Assembly (NCBI RefSeq): GCF_002222055.1
Contig: NZ_MUGS01000007.1
Span: forward strand, 107,724 to 171,723
Direction: 5' to 3'
Source: Flavobacterium araucananum
GTDB lineage: Bacteria > Bacteroidota > Bacteroidia > Flavobacteriales > Flavobacteriaceae
Length of the DNA: 64,000 nt
This document shows positions 25,410 to 36,500 of the stretch, piece after piece. Below the pieces are notes generated by a model. It saw only the letters and a program-made list of their open reading frames with translations, did no database searches and was not told where the DNA came from. The translations under genes were made by a program, and so were the position numbers. The first letter of the stretch is position 1, and every line of letters begins with the position of its first letter.

Positions 25410-25878
25410 GCCACAGATTAAAAGGATTCTAAATGATTTCTTTATTTTCTGTGTGTATGTTTTCTCGCAGATTGAGCAGATTTTAATCTATAGCTATATT
25501 TTTTACTAATCTTAAAAATTAAAAAAATCTGCTCAATCTGCCAAATCTGCGAGACCAAAAACGCTCCAATCTATGGCTGTTTTTTTGCCACGAATTGCAC
25601 GAATTAACTCGAATTTAATTTGTGCAATATAGGTCTGTTTTTTGCCACAGATTACACAGATTAAAATGATTTCTTTGTTTTCTGTGTGTATGTTTTCTCG
25701 CAGATTTAGCAGATTTTAATCTATAGCTATATTTTTTACTAATCTTAAAAGTTAAAAAAATCTGCTCAATCTGCCAAATCTGCGAGACCAAAAACGCTCC
25801 AATCTATGGCTGTTTTTTTGCCACGAATTGCACAAATTATCTCGAATTTAATTTTTGCAAATTAGTGCAATTTGTGGC
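25410..25878. repeat. tandemly duplicated 234-bp noncoding repeat block
   Basis: The 589-bp gap between GH31 and GH97 holds two near-identical copies, 25410-25643 and 25644-25878. Each has GCCACAGATT, a long imperfect hairpin (CTCGCAGATT...GCAGATTTT facing AAATCTGCTCAATCTGC and AAATCTGCGAG) and a GCCACGAATT element. The last of these is complete at 25820-25878 (59 bp, inverted ends). No frame is visible. Confidence 0.85.
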
Positions 25879-25886
25879 TATCTTTT

Positions 25887-28286
25887 TTATTTTACCCACT
25901 CGGTTTTTAAAGTAGTTTTTCCTTGCAACGGATTTGAAGTTACTTCAAAATTGTTTCCGGATTTTGTAACTTTTATTTCTTGTACTGCATCACCGTCCGG
26001 TAAAAATACTTTGGCTGTAGCCGTAGTAGTTTTATCACTTGCATATACTTTTAGCGTCAATTTGCTCCAATCCATATCTTTTGTAGATTGTGCCAGAGCG
26101 ATATGTGGCAATGCTGTTCCGTCTTTTACTAAAACTACAATTGGTACTTCGCCTGCTTTGATTTTATGCCAACCGGATTGGTATACTTTTTTTGTTTGAT
26201 AATCGATCCAGGTTCCTTCGGGAAGGTAAACGTCTCTTTCTGTCACTTCTTCAAAAAGTGGTGCAACCAACATACTTGATCCAAATAAATATTCATTGTC
26301 TACTAACCAGGCTCCGGGATCATTTGGATATTCTACAAATAATGCACGCATCATTGGCAATCCTTTTTGTGAGCTTTCTTTTGCCTGAGCATAGATGTAT
26401 GGCATTAGTTCGTAACGCATATTATCGGCTTTTCTAAAGCCTTCAAGGAAATCTTTGCTGTACAACCAAGGTTCACGCGGAGGTTCTCCGTGGCTTCTTA
26501 CGTGTGAGGTAAACATCCCGAAAGGCGCCCATCTTCTGTATAAATTCTCTGGCGATTTTGTGGCAAATCCTCCTACGTCATGACTCCAGAAACTGAATCC
26601 GCTTAATCCTAATGAAAGTCCGCCACGTAATTCTGCTGACATTGCTCCGTTTGTAGTTTCTGCGTCTCCGCCCCAATGCAATGGGTAACGTTGCGATCCT
26701 GCCCAGGTACTTCTTGCCCAGATTAAGGTGTATCCTTTTTCTTTTTGGGTAATTTCCGCAACAGCCTTATTGTATCGTAACGGATATAAATTGTGTTCAT
26801 AAAATCCTGTTCTTCCTGAATGGTAAATTCCGTCTGGTGGTGCTGCTTCTCCAAAATCTACTTTGAAGACCGAAACGCCCTGATCGAATAAATGTTTTAG
26901 TTTTGCCTGATACCAGCTTACAGTTTCCGGATTTGAGAAATCCAGAACAGCATCTTCGTACGGAAGATTTCCTTTGCGGTCTCTTACGGCTAAATTTTTG
27001 TCCATGATTTCGTTAAACAAAGTATTCTTTGGCGAGAAATACGGCAATTGCCATAAACACACATGAAATCCATCGTCTTTAAGATCTGACATCATTTTTT
27101 GAGCATCTGGAAAACGATCTTTAGAAAACTCATAATTGTTTCTCCAGTCTACATCAAACCAACCGGTATCAAAGTGAATAACATCTGTTGGGATTTTATA
27201 TTTACGTAAATCTTTGGCTACTTGTCGTCCTTCTTTTTCAGAGAAATAAGTGATCCTGCTCATCCAGAAACCAAATGACCAAAGTGGTGGCATTGCAGCT
27301 TTTCCGGTCAAATCTGTGTATTGGTCTAAAACGTCTTTTGGTTCTCCGATAAAGAAAAACAAATCGGCTTCGTCATCGCCAATATACATTTCGTTGGCAC
27401 TTGAATAATATCTTCCAAAATCGACTGTTATGGGTGTCGAATGGTGCATAAAAACTCCGTAACCACGGCTGCTCATATAAAACGGAACTGGTTTGTACAT
27501 TGTTTCATTCTGAATTCCGTTGGCATCATCGGTCCATAACACTACTTTTTGTCCGCGTTTGTTGAATTGTGTGAAGGATTCTCCGCAACCAAATATTTTT
27601 TCGTCCGGTTCTAAGCTAAAAGCGGCTCCCATACTTCTTGAATAATCGCTGTTTCTGCGCACATACGAAAACGGAAGTGTTGGTGTATAAGTATTTTTAA
27701 AATCGGAATCGTGAAGTGTACTTGTCAGTAATTTTCCGGTTTCATCGTAGATTTTTACGTGCCACGGTTTGGTCAAAATTTCTACTCTTCCGTGTTTGCT
27801 GGTATAACTGTGACCGCCTTCGATTTTAGAATATTTCCATAATTCAGGATGATTTGGTGCAACGCCATTTATCAACATTAGGGATTCTTTTTCAGGATGA
27901 AATTGTGGTCCTGAAGTGGTTTTGATTCTAATCGTACGATCTGAAACAAACTGAATTTGAAACGGTAATTCTGGTGAAGCCTGATATTCTGTTGTAGGGA
28001 ATTCGTTTGCTGCAACGGTATCCGGTTTCATCATCATGTTGTTGAAAGCCTGACGTGTTTTGTAATTGTATCTCAGATATTTTATGGTTCCTTTTCCTGT
28101 TGCAGGATCAAAATTTGTTAATTCATCGGCAAAATAAAAGGTGTTCAGATAATTCTGAAAATCCTTGCTAATGTCTATTGGGGCATTTAGCACATCTGCA
28201 TTCTGAATTTGTGCTGATGCTTTTGGCATCAGAAGAAATCCAAACATAAAGATCGAAAGCAATGATGTTAGTTGTGAGTTTTTCAT
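25887..28286 (-). CDS. GH31 alpha-xylosidase, exported
   Basis: The 799-residue protein has a signal peptide (1-25, ending ASA). It has the N-terminal beta-sandwich, a barrel with PPLWSFGFWMSR and IHFDTGWFD, the nucleophile Asp near 475 in FKVDFGEAAP, and the acid Asp near 539 in HWGGDAE. The KVDFGE form is that of YicI-type alpha-xylosidases, not the WxDMNE form of alpha-glucosidases. It would remove the non-reducing xylose of xyloglucan oligosaccharides, alternating with the GH3 enzyme. This gene is the strongest single argument that the locus targets xyloglucan. Confidence 0.9.
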   Translation of the reverse strand: MKNSQLTSLLSIFMFGFLLMPKASAQIQNADVLNAPIDISKDFQNYLNTFYFADELTNFDPATGKGTIKYLRYNYKTRQAFNNMMMKPDTVAANEFPTTEYQASPELPFQIQFVSDRTIRIKTTSGPQFHPEKESLMLINGVAPNHPELWKYSKIEGGHSYTSKHGRVEILTKPWHVKIYDETGKLLTSTLHDSDFKNTYTPTLPFSYVRRNSDYSRSMGAAFSLEPDEKIFGCGESFTQFNKRGQKVVLWTDDANGIQNETMYKPVPFYMSSRGYGVFMHHSTPITVDFGRYYSSANEMYIGDDEADLFFFIGEPKDVLDQYTDLTGKAAMPPLWSFGFWMSRITYFSEKEGRQVAKDLRKYKIPTDVIHFDTGWFDVDWRNNYEFSKDRFPDAQKMMSDLKDDGFHVCLWQLPYFSPKNTLFNEIMDKNLAVRDRKGNLPYEDAVLDFSNPETVSWYQAKLKHLFDQGVSVFKVDFGEAAPPDGIYHSGRTGFYEHNLYPLRYNKAVAEITQKEKGYTLIWARSTWAGSQRYPLHWGGDAETTNGAMSAELRGGLSLGLSGFSFWSHDVGGFATKSPENLYRRWAPFGMFTSHVRSHGEPPREPWLYSKDFLEGFRKADNMRYELMPYIYAQAKESSQKGLPMMRALFVEYPNDPGAWLVDNEYLFGSSMLVAPLFEEVTERDVYLPEGTWIDYQTKKVYQSGWHKIKAGEVPIVVLVKDGTALPHIALAQSTKDMDWSKLTLKVYASDKTTTATAKVFLPDGDAVQEIKVTKSGNNFEVTSNPLQGKTTLKTEWVK

Positions 28287-28360
28287 TGGTTTAATTTATT
28301 GTTGACTTTTATTCAAAATAATATTTTTAATACGTTGCCCCTGATTAGCGAAAAACATTT

Positions 28361-28494
28361 AACACATAGAAACATAGGATTTTGTTAACTTTAAAAGAAT
28401 ACAAAAAGAAACACATTTCTTTCACATAGCTATGTGTGTTTAAATTAGTGAAACGCCTATTTACGAACGAACTAAATCTATGTTCCTATGTGTT
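28361..28494. repeat. MITE-like repeat, family A, inverted full-length copy
   Basis: The 134-bp element has terminal repeats AACACATAGAAACATAG and CTATGTTCCTATGTGTT. Its interior is the reverse complement of the 23121-23256 copy (ATTAGTGAAACG, AAAGAAACACATTTC). It fills the gap between GH2 and GH31. Confidence 0.8.
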
Positions 28495-28517
28495 AAAACA
28501 TTCGCCTCAATGGTCAT

Positions 28518-31007
28518 TTATTCTGCTGTTATTACAATTGTGGCTGGTTTTAATCCATTCGCTTTAGCGGTCAATTCTAATCTTCCTGTTTTATTATCCG
28601 ATTGGACTATCACTAAACATTTTCCGGTAAGAGCCGTATGTTTAGAACCTTTGTAGGATTCGTGACTTACGGGATCTCCGCTGCAAACGCCTACAATTTT
28701 TCCGTTTCCTTTTAGGGAGAAATTGATTTCGTTATTGGCATTTGGAGCCAAAGTTCCTTTTGCATCCATAATATCTACAGTTACAAATGACAAATCATTT
28801 CCATCGGCTTTTATGTTGCTTCTGTCTGCTGTAAGCTTTAAGTTATTCGGATTTCCGGCTGTTTTAATTTCGGTTTCCAGAACTGTTTTTCCGTTTTTAC
28901 GGGAGATTGCTTTTAGTGTTCCAGATTGAAAAGGAATTCTCCACATTACATGCAAATCATCTCCTTTTTTGCTGCGAACTCCTACTGATTTTCCGTTAAG
29001 GAAAAGTTCAACCTCATCAGCATTATTATAGTACGCCCAAACATCGACAGTTTGTCCTGCTTTCCAGTTCCAATGCGGGAAAATGTGCAAAACGGTTTTA
29101 TCGGTCCATTCGCTTTGGTACATATAATAAACGTCTTTTGGAAAACCGGCCAGATCTACAATTCCAAAATACGAACTGATTGATGGCCATTCATAAGGTG
29201 TTGGTTCTCCAATATAATCGAAACCTGTCCAGATATACATTCCGGAAAGGAAATCGTACTTTTTAATTACTTTCCAGGTTGCTTCGTGTGTAGAACCCCA
29301 AGGCGTTTGTACCTGATCGTAAGCCGAAACAGTATTCCCAGGATTACCTCCATCAAATTTTTTATCCCAACTTACCGGCCATTTTTTTATAGTATCTGAA
29401 ACTTGATCATAATAACCGCGGGTTTGTAATCCCGAAGTAGTTTCGGTTGCGATGAAAGGAATTCCAGGGAAATTTTCTTTATGATGTGCATAAGTCTGAT
29501 GTGCATAATTATACCCAATTATATCTAATATGCCAGATTTTGCAATGGCATTAAACTGTACATTCTTTTTCTCAAATTGCAAAGTTACCGCATCAATATT
29601 CATGTTCACCGGTGGGTTCATGGCTGCTGTTATCGGTCGTGTTTTATCGTTCAGACGTACAATTGCTGCCAATTCTTTCGCAATTTCAACACCAGTTTCG
29701 TTCCATTGTTCCGGAATTTCGTTTCCAATACTCCATATAAAAATACTTGGGTGATTACGGTCGCGAAGCAATTGATCTGTTAGATCTTTTTTGTGCCATT
29801 TGTCCCAGTCGTTAGCATAATCATATTTGGTTTTGTTTTGTTTCCACATATCAAATGCTTCATCCATGACAATGAAACCCATTTTATCACATAAATCTAA
29901 AAGTTCCGGAGCGGGAGGATTATGTGAAGTTCTGATTCCGTTTACGCCCATTTCTTTCAGGATTTCAAGCTGACGTTCGATAGCACGGGTATTGATTGCT
30001 GAGCCTAATGGTCCTAAATCATGATGCATGCAAACTCCTTTTATTTTGACTTGTTTTCCGTTAAGGATAAAACCTTTATCAACATCAAATTTAAAATCTC
30101 TGATTCCGAAATTGGTTTTGTATTGATCTACAATTTTATCGTCAAGCGAAATTTCTGTAACTGCTGTATACAATTCCGGTTTTTCAACTGACCATAAAAT
30201 TGGCGTTTCGACCTGAGTTTCTTGTTTGATGATTTGATTTGCGTTTGCACCAATGGTTATATTTTGGGTAACCGATGTTACTTTGGTATCTTCTTTAAAA
30301 ATAGTAGTTGTTACGGTTGCTTTTTTTGAAGCTGTATTTTGATTTTGAATAGTAGTTTCAAAATTAACAGAAGCTTTTTCAGTAGTAACTTTTGGCGTTG
30401 TCACATAAGTTCCCCATTGTGCAACATGCAATTTATTGGTGGTTTCGATCCAGACATTTCTAAAAATTCCTGATCCTGAATACCAACGTGAATTGGGTTG
30501 TTTTGAATTGTCAACCTTTACAATAATTTCGTTGTTTTTATCTCCGTAATTTAAGTAGGAGGAAATTTCATATTGAAAACCTATATATCCGTTGGGACGT
30601 ATACCCAGATAATGACCGTTTACCCAAACTTCGCTGTTTTTGTAAACGCCATCAAAGATTACTGATATTACTTTACTACTATCAGCAGTATTTATTTTAA
30701 AAGTTTTCTTATACCATCCTAAACCTCCATTCAGGGCTCCACCTCCATATCCGGCAGGACTTTTTTCGTCAAACTTTCCTTCGATACTCCAATCATGCGG
30801 AACATTTAAGGTTCTCCATTTGGTCGAAACTCCAATAGTATCTTTGTCTGTTATACTATCATTTAAATGAAAACTCCAATCTGAATTAAAAGAAACTTTT
30901 CTATTCTCGAAAGCATCTTCTTTTTTGCTGCAAGAGCCCAATAAGATAATTCCCATTAGCATAAATAGTGCTAATGCTTTGTTTAATTTTTCTCTTTTAT
31001 TGTTCAT
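28518..31007 (-). CDS. GH2 beta-galactosidase-like lipoprotein
   Basis: The 829-residue lipoprotein has its lipobox Cys at 26 (LLGSCSKK). A sugar-binding jelly roll (RTLNVPHDWSIEG, YKNSEVWVNG), an immunoglobulin-like domain and the GH2 barrel follow in order. The barrel has GVCMHHDLG, RTSHNPPAPE, the acid/base Glu near 429 in WSIGNEIPE and the nucleophile Glu near 522 in FIATETTSG. Two further beta domains end the protein. It would remove beta-D-galactose from xyloglucan side chains once any fucose is gone. It is the first enzyme gene after the surface-binding genes. Confidence 0.88.
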   Translation of the reverse strand: MNNKREKLNKALALFMLMGIILLGSCSKKEDAFENRKVSFNSDWSFHLNDSITDKDTIGVSTKWRTLNVPHDWSIEGKFDEKSPAGYGGGALNGGLGWYKKTFKINTADSSKVISVIFDGVYKNSEVWVNGHYLGIRPNGYIGFQYEISSYLNYGDKNNEIIVKVDNSKQPNSRWYSGSGIFRNVWIETTNKLHVAQWGTYVTTPKVTTEKASVNFETTIQNQNTASKKATVTTTIFKEDTKVTSVTQNITIGANANQIIKQETQVETPILWSVEKPELYTAVTEISLDDKIVDQYKTNFGIRDFKFDVDKGFILNGKQVKIKGVCMHHDLGPLGSAINTRAIERQLEILKEMGVNGIRTSHNPPAPELLDLCDKMGFIVMDEAFDMWKQNKTKYDYANDWDKWHKKDLTDQLLRDRNHPSIFIWSIGNEIPEQWNETGVEIAKELAAIVRLNDKTRPITAAMNPPVNMNIDAVTLQFEKKNVQFNAIAKSGILDIIGYNYAHQTYAHHKENFPGIPFIATETTSGLQTRGYYDQVSDTIKKWPVSWDKKFDGGNPGNTVSAYDQVQTPWGSTHEATWKVIKKYDFLSGMYIWTGFDYIGEPTPYEWPSISSYFGIVDLAGFPKDVYYMYQSEWTDKTVLHIFPHWNWKAGQTVDVWAYYNNADEVELFLNGKSVGVRSKKGDDLHVMWRIPFQSGTLKAISRKNGKTVLETEIKTAGNPNNLKLTADRSNIKADGNDLSFVTVDIMDAKGTLAPNANNEINFSLKGNGKIVGVCSGDPVSHESYKGSKHTALTGKCLVIVQSDNKTGRLELTAKANGLKPATIVITAE

Positions 31008-31100
31008 TTGGAAAGGATTTTATGATTTAAAAAACAAATATAAACATACCGATAGGTGACTTTGTAAATCCCCTACCGGTTGTTTTATACTTTTAAGTAT

Positions 31101-31967
31101 TTATGGTTTTGGTTTGTAATGAAATACGATCAAAGCTACACCTTCTCCTTTTCTGCTTTGATCTCTAATAACTGCCAATCGCAAAGATGTTTCTGTAAGT
31201 TCTACAACTTTTACACTATTCCAGTTACTGACATCACCATGATAATCTCCTCCGTAAAGCAATTCTACTCCACCATTAAAAGCTAGTTTATTGTTTGCTA
31301 TGTCAAGAGTGTAGGTTCCTGTTTTTGCCGTTTGAGTATCAGTAGCAATAGCGGTTTGGGTTACTTTTGTATTGTAACCTCCGTTTAAATCAAACGTCAT
31401 TTCGCCCCAGTTTTTGCTTGGCATTACCCATGAATTACTTGCATAATCCGGAAACCAGTTCCAATAATCAGTACCTTTTGGATTGTTTGGATAATCTAAA
31501 CCAGCCCAGCCAATAGGGTCAACAAAGTCTAATACCCAGGTTTTTCCAGCTACACCATTAGAAAGCATAGACCATTTTGGATCTCTAAAATAGGTTTCAT
31601 CATTTTTGGTTACGTTAACTACTACGGGAGCAGCTGCTACAGAACCTCCTCTTGCATAAGCGGTAAAGTAAACCGTATATTTTCCCGCAAACGGAAAGGT
31701 AACCTGATCATCACTTTTATTCGAATGTCCTAATTCATTGCCACCGGCGTCAACATATCTCCAATACGCAATTACGCTTGGGTCTTCGTTTTTTAAAATT
31801 ACTTCGTTTGTATTGGTTGTGCTTTGTGTTACTGAGAACTTAAGGGTTTCCGGTGTCAAACTTACAGCTGGCAAGCTATCACGATCTTCTGCAGGCTCGC
31901 ATGAAAATAATCCTGAACCTATGGTTATTGCAGCTAGTATTATGTATAATATTCGTTTCATAATCAA
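31101..31967 (-). CDS. surface glycan-binding-type lipoprotein of the PUL
   Basis: The 288-residue lipoprotein has its lipobox Cys at 23 (LFSCEPAE). A PKD/Ig-like domain (about 35-120, with FPFAGKYTVYFTAYARGG) is followed by a C-terminal domain of about 150 residues rich in Trp and Tyr (GTDYWNWFPDYASNSW), a pattern of carbohydrate-binding platforms. It follows susD by 14 bp, the usual slot of SusE/SusF or SGBP proteins. Binding to the target polysaccharide is inferred from position and aromatic content, not a recognised family. Confidence 0.75.
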   Translation of the reverse strand: MIMKRILYIILAAITIGSGLFSCEPAEDRDSLPAVSLTPETLKFSVTQSTTNTNEVILKNEDPSVIAYWRYVDAGGNELGHSNKSDDQVTFPFAGKYTVYFTAYARGGSVAAAPVVVNVTKNDETYFRDPKWSMLSNGVAGKTWVLDFVDPIGWAGLDYPNNPKGTDYWNWFPDYASNSWVMPSKNWGEMTFDLNGGYNTKVTQTAIATDTQTAKTGTYTLDIANNKLAFNGGVELLYGGDYHGDVSNWNSVKVVELTETSLRLAVIRDQSRKGEGVALIVFHYKPKP

Positions 31968-31981
31968 TTGTTTTTAGTTAA

Positions 31982-33568
31982 TTACCAACCTGGATTTTGT
32001 TTGATCGTACCATTAGAAAGCACAATTTGAGATTGTGGTAATGGCAACCAACCCAAAGTTTCTGTTCTAAAAGTTATATTAAACTGAGAATCAGTTGCAG
32101 TGTTATCGATAGCTGCTTTTGCAACATCAACACCTTGTCTGATTAAGTCAAAATAACGTTGTCCTTCAAGTGCTAATTCTAAACGACGCTCATTCATAAT
32201 AACTGTTTTTGAAACTGTTACTCTATGTGTTGCACTTTTGAAGGCACGATCGCGAACCTGATCTAAATCTGTTTGTGCGAGTGCATCGTTGGTACCTAAA
32301 TTCAATTCGGCTGCCATTAATAATACATCGGCATAACGAATAATAGCATAATCCTGATAGTTATCGATTTGAAAATTTCCTCCGTTTGCTTCTACAATTG
32401 CTGTTCCTGCTGCATTTGTAATCGGGCAATATTTTTTCCATGAATATCCGGTGTACTGACGTTGCTCTCTGGCTTCGGCATTAAAATTTAAACCTTCGCC
32501 TGCATAATTTATAATAGTTGCATCTCTACGGGTATCTCCGGTTTCATACGCATTGTATAGTTTTGGGTTTACTGTTGCTCCACCCCAACCTGTTGCATAT
32601 CTGCCTATTGATCCGCCACGAGGCGCAATATTTACCTGAAAACGGTTTCCTTCGTTTAGGTTCCAATCTCCTTTTCCTGAACCATTAAAACGTACTGCCC
32701 AAACCATCTCTGTATTGTCTTCTCCGGCAAAATTTTCGAAAGAAGCTGCCAGCCAAAGATTCGCAAAGTCAGTAACCAAGCCATGTCCGCTATTGCTAAC
32801 CACATCATTGATATAAGTTGTCGCTTGTGCTTTTGTTACGACACCAGCCATATCTGCTTTTTTATAATAATCTGTGTAGAATAAAAAGGTTCTTGCCAAA
32901 TAAGCTTCGGCAGCCCATTTTGTAATACGTCCGTAATTGGCATTTCCTTTTTGAGAATAATTGTCATTGCTTAAATTATCAGCAGCAAATTTCAGGTCAT
33001 TCGCAATCAAAGCATACGTAACTTCTGCCGCTTGTCTTGGCAATTGAAACTCGCTAGCCGTGATCGTATGATCTAATGGCACTATGTCTCCAAACATTTT
33101 TGCTGCCTGAAAATGAAAGTGTGCTCTTAAAAAACGAGCTTCGGCTTCGTATCTTGTTTTTAGCGCAATATCTGCTCCCCAGTTTACTTTGCTTAGATTT
33201 TCTAATAGAATATTGGCTCTGTAAATTCCTAAGTAAGAATTTTTCCAGACATCAGCATTCATATCTTTATTGGTCACGTATAAAAAACGGTCCCATTCGA
33301 TATCTGCCTGTGCATCTGCGACACCATATCCTCCAAAACAATCATCAGATGCCTGCTCACTAATCAACAAAGGTCCTCCGTAAGCCTCCCTTTGCAAGAC
33401 ATCATAAATGGCAATTAATCCTTGGTAAGCATCGTTTGGGGTTTTATAAAAATTTTCTTCAACCTTGGTTGTAGACGGCTCTGTGTCTAAAAAATCAGTC
33501 GAACAAGCTCCTAAAACCAACAAGCTTGATACAGCAAATAATTTTATATATGTTTTCATCGTTTTCAT
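31982..33568 (-). CDS. susD: SusD/RagB-family outer-membrane glycan-binding lipoprotein
   Basis: The 528-residue lipoprotein has its lipobox Cys at 22 (VLGACSTDFLDTEP, with the standard FLD start). It has the TPR-like helical fold with WKNSYLGIYRANILLENL, FLRAHFHFQAAKMFGDIVPLD and the C-terminal RRLELALEGQRYFDLIR. SusD forms the lid of the SusC transporter and delivers oligosaccharide. It starts 3 bp after susC ends. A second Met three codons in is an equal start candidate. Confidence 0.95.
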   Translation of the reverse strand: MKTMKTYIKLFAVSSLLVLGACSTDFLDTEPSTTKVEENFYKTPNDAYQGLIAIYDVLQREAYGGPLLISEQASDDCFGGYGVADAQADIEWDRFLYVTNKDMNADVWKNSYLGIYRANILLENLSKVNWGADIALKTRYEAEARFLRAHFHFQAAKMFGDIVPLDHTITASEFQLPRQAAEVTYALIANDLKFAADNLSNDNYSQKGNANYGRITKWAAEAYLARTFLFYTDYYKKADMAGVVTKAQATTYINDVVSNSGHGLVTDFANLWLAASFENFAGEDNTEMVWAVRFNGSGKGDWNLNEGNRFQVNIAPRGGSIGRYATGWGGATVNPKLYNAYETGDTRRDATIINYAGEGLNFNAEAREQRQYTGYSWKKYCPITNAAGTAIVEANGGNFQIDNYQDYAIIRYADVLLMAAELNLGTNDALAQTDLDQVRDRAFKSATHRVTVSKTVIMNERRLELALEGQRYFDLIRQGVDVAKAAIDNTATDSQFNITFRTETLGWLPLPQSQIVLSNGTIKQNPGW

Positions 33569-33571
33569 AAT

Positions 33572-36500
33572 TTAAAAGTTAACATTAAGACCCATCATGT
33601 AGGTTCTTGGCTGTGGATAAAAACCAACGTCGATTCCTTTTGCCCAGGTTTGATTGGTGTTTCCGAAACCAATTTCCGGATCCATTCCCTGATATTTTGT
33701 AAAAGTGAATAGGTTGTTTGCTGCAACATACAATCTGAACTTGCTAAAGAATTTTAATTTCTCCGTCAATTTTGTCAGATCACATCCAACAGTAGCACTT
33801 TTAATTCTGTAGAAATCTGCATTTTGAACATACAAATCAGAAAATTTAGTATAGTTTCCGTTTGTATCTGCTCCGTAGGTAACTCTAGGTATTCTGTCAG
33901 AACTTCCTTCTGTAGTCCATCTGTTCAAAATATCAGTGGTGTTATTGGTGTAAGCACGTGTAGGATCATGAACCGCAAATACGTTCTGACTACCTGCAAC
34001 TCCATAGGTATAAACAGAAAGATCAAATGCTTTGTAGGAAAGGTCAAAATTTAAACCATACGTAAAATCAGGATTTGGATTTCCGATTTTTGTTTTATCA
34101 TTGGCATCAATTTTTCCGTCGCCATTTAAATCTACAAAACGAACATCTCCCGGTTGTGCTCCTGGTTGTACACCTGCAGCAACTTCGGCAGCATTCTGGA
34201 AAACTCCGGCTGTTTTTAATCCGTAGAAATATCCTATTGGCTGTCCTACCTCGACACGGTTGATCTCATCTGATCCCTGAAACAATAAATTTGTGTCTCC
34301 GTGAATAATTCCTTCGCTGTTGGCAACTCTAATGACTTTGTTTTCGTTATGCGAAATATTTCCGTTTACAGAGAAGTTCCAGTCTTTACCAATTTTAGTA
34401 TGATAAGCAAGTGCTAACTCGATCCCTTTATTTTGAATATCTCCACCGTTAATATAGGGTGCAGTTGCTCCTGCATAAGTTGGGATAGAGGCCAAAACCA
34501 ACCAGTCTTTTGTTTTTTTATCGTAATAATCAAACGTTAAGGTAAAATTGGTAAACAAGGTAGCATCCAAACCAAAATCTAATTGTTCTGATGTTTCCCA
34601 TTTTAGGTTACGGTTAGAAAGTTGATCCGGGCTTGCTCCTGTTTGCAATGTTTCGTCTGTTGTACCAAAATGGTAGTTTTTATTGTAAGAACTAATGGTT
34701 GACATATAAGAGAAGGCAGGAATCTGGTCGTTACCATTTTGTCCCCAACTTGCTCTAAGTTTAAGGTTGCTTACTACTTTGTTTTCCGGGAAGAAACTTT
34801 CTTTATCAACGTTCCAACCTGCAGAAACCGATGGGAAATTTCCGTATCTGTTTGAGTCTGCAAAGTTCGATGAACCGTCTCTTCTTATGGTTGCTGTAAA
34901 CAGGTATTTATTATTGTAATCGTACAACAAACGTCCAAAATAAGATTGAATCGCATAATCTGCACGGTTTCCTTTTACTGTATTTGAGGTTTGATCTGTA
35001 GCATTGCTTAAGTAAGCATGTGCAAAATCATCAAAAGTTAAGTTTTTACCTGTTGCTTCCATATAATCTGATGTATTCTTCTTGGCAGAAGTACCTACTA
35101 ATACATCAAAATTATGTGCTCCGGCAACTGTAGCTTTGTATTGTATTGTGTTTTCGAAAATCCAGCCTAATGATTTAGTTGCGTTTTGAGTAACACTCGA
35201 AACGGTATTATTATCGTTTGAAGACAGTGAATAAACCGGTCTGAACGAACGGTAGTTACCATCTGTCATATCCACACCAAAACTGGTTCTGTAGGTAAAG
35301 TTTTTTAAGAATTTTAATTCCGCAAAAATATTTCCAACATAACGGTTCGATTTCGTTTCGTTGAAGTTATTGTAATACAATGATCCTAACGGATTGCTGA
35401 TATCAGCCGAAATAGCCGAATGGGCAAAACCACCATTTGCATCGTAAGCAGCATCAATTGGCGCAGCATTCAGGAAGCTTCTGATTCCGTTGCTGTAAAT
35501 TCCCTGATCTGCAACTCCTGAACTTTTGATATTGGCAAATGAGAAATTTTCTCCAATTTTTAAATGATTTTCAATCACTTCTGAGGTTGAGTTTACATTG
35601 AATGTAACACGATTATAATCAGATTGGTTGGTTACTCCGCCAATTAAACCTTCTTGTCCGTAATAGGATAATCCGGTAGAAATGGTTGATTTTTTATCTC
35701 CTCCGCTAATTGTAAGGGAGTGATTTTGTTTCATTGCGCCATTATTAAATAAGTCTTTCTGCCAATCGTGATTTGGGAAAGCTGCAATTTGTGCTTGTGA
35801 GTACAAAGGTGTTAAACCAGAATTTACACGAGCTTCGTTCATGATAGTCGTATATTCCTGCGTGTTTAATAAATCCAGTTTTTTTGCTACTTGCTGAAAA
35901 CCGGTGTAGGTATTGAACGCTACATTTATTTTACCTTCTTTACCTTTTTTGGTTGTTACCAAAATAACACCGTTTGCTGCTCTTGCACCATAAATAGATC
36001 CAGCCGAAGCATCTTTAAGTACATCGATTCTTTCTATAGCCGAAGGGTCAAGATACCCAATACCGTTATCTACAACAACACCATCTACTACATAAAGCGG
36101 TGTACTGTTTCCTGCTGTACCTACTCCACGAATGTTTACGACCATTCCTGCACCAGGTTGTCCTGAAGATGATGTAACATTTACTCCTGAAGCCTGACCT
36201 TGCAAAGCATTTACAACATCAAGACTTGCTACATTCTGGATGTCTTTTCCGGATACTAATGACGTTGCTGCTGTATTTACTTTTTTCTTTTGTGTACCGT
36301 AACCGATAACAACAATTTCTTTAAGTTCAGATGTTTCTTCTTTCAATGAAATATTGATTGTTTTTTGAGTTCCAACCGTTACTTTTTGAGTTTTGTATCC
36401 AATAAAACTAATTAATAATACGTCTCCCGTTTTTGCTTCTAATTTGTAATTTCCATCAAAATCAGTAACTGTAGCCGATTTGGTTCCTTCGACTGCAATA

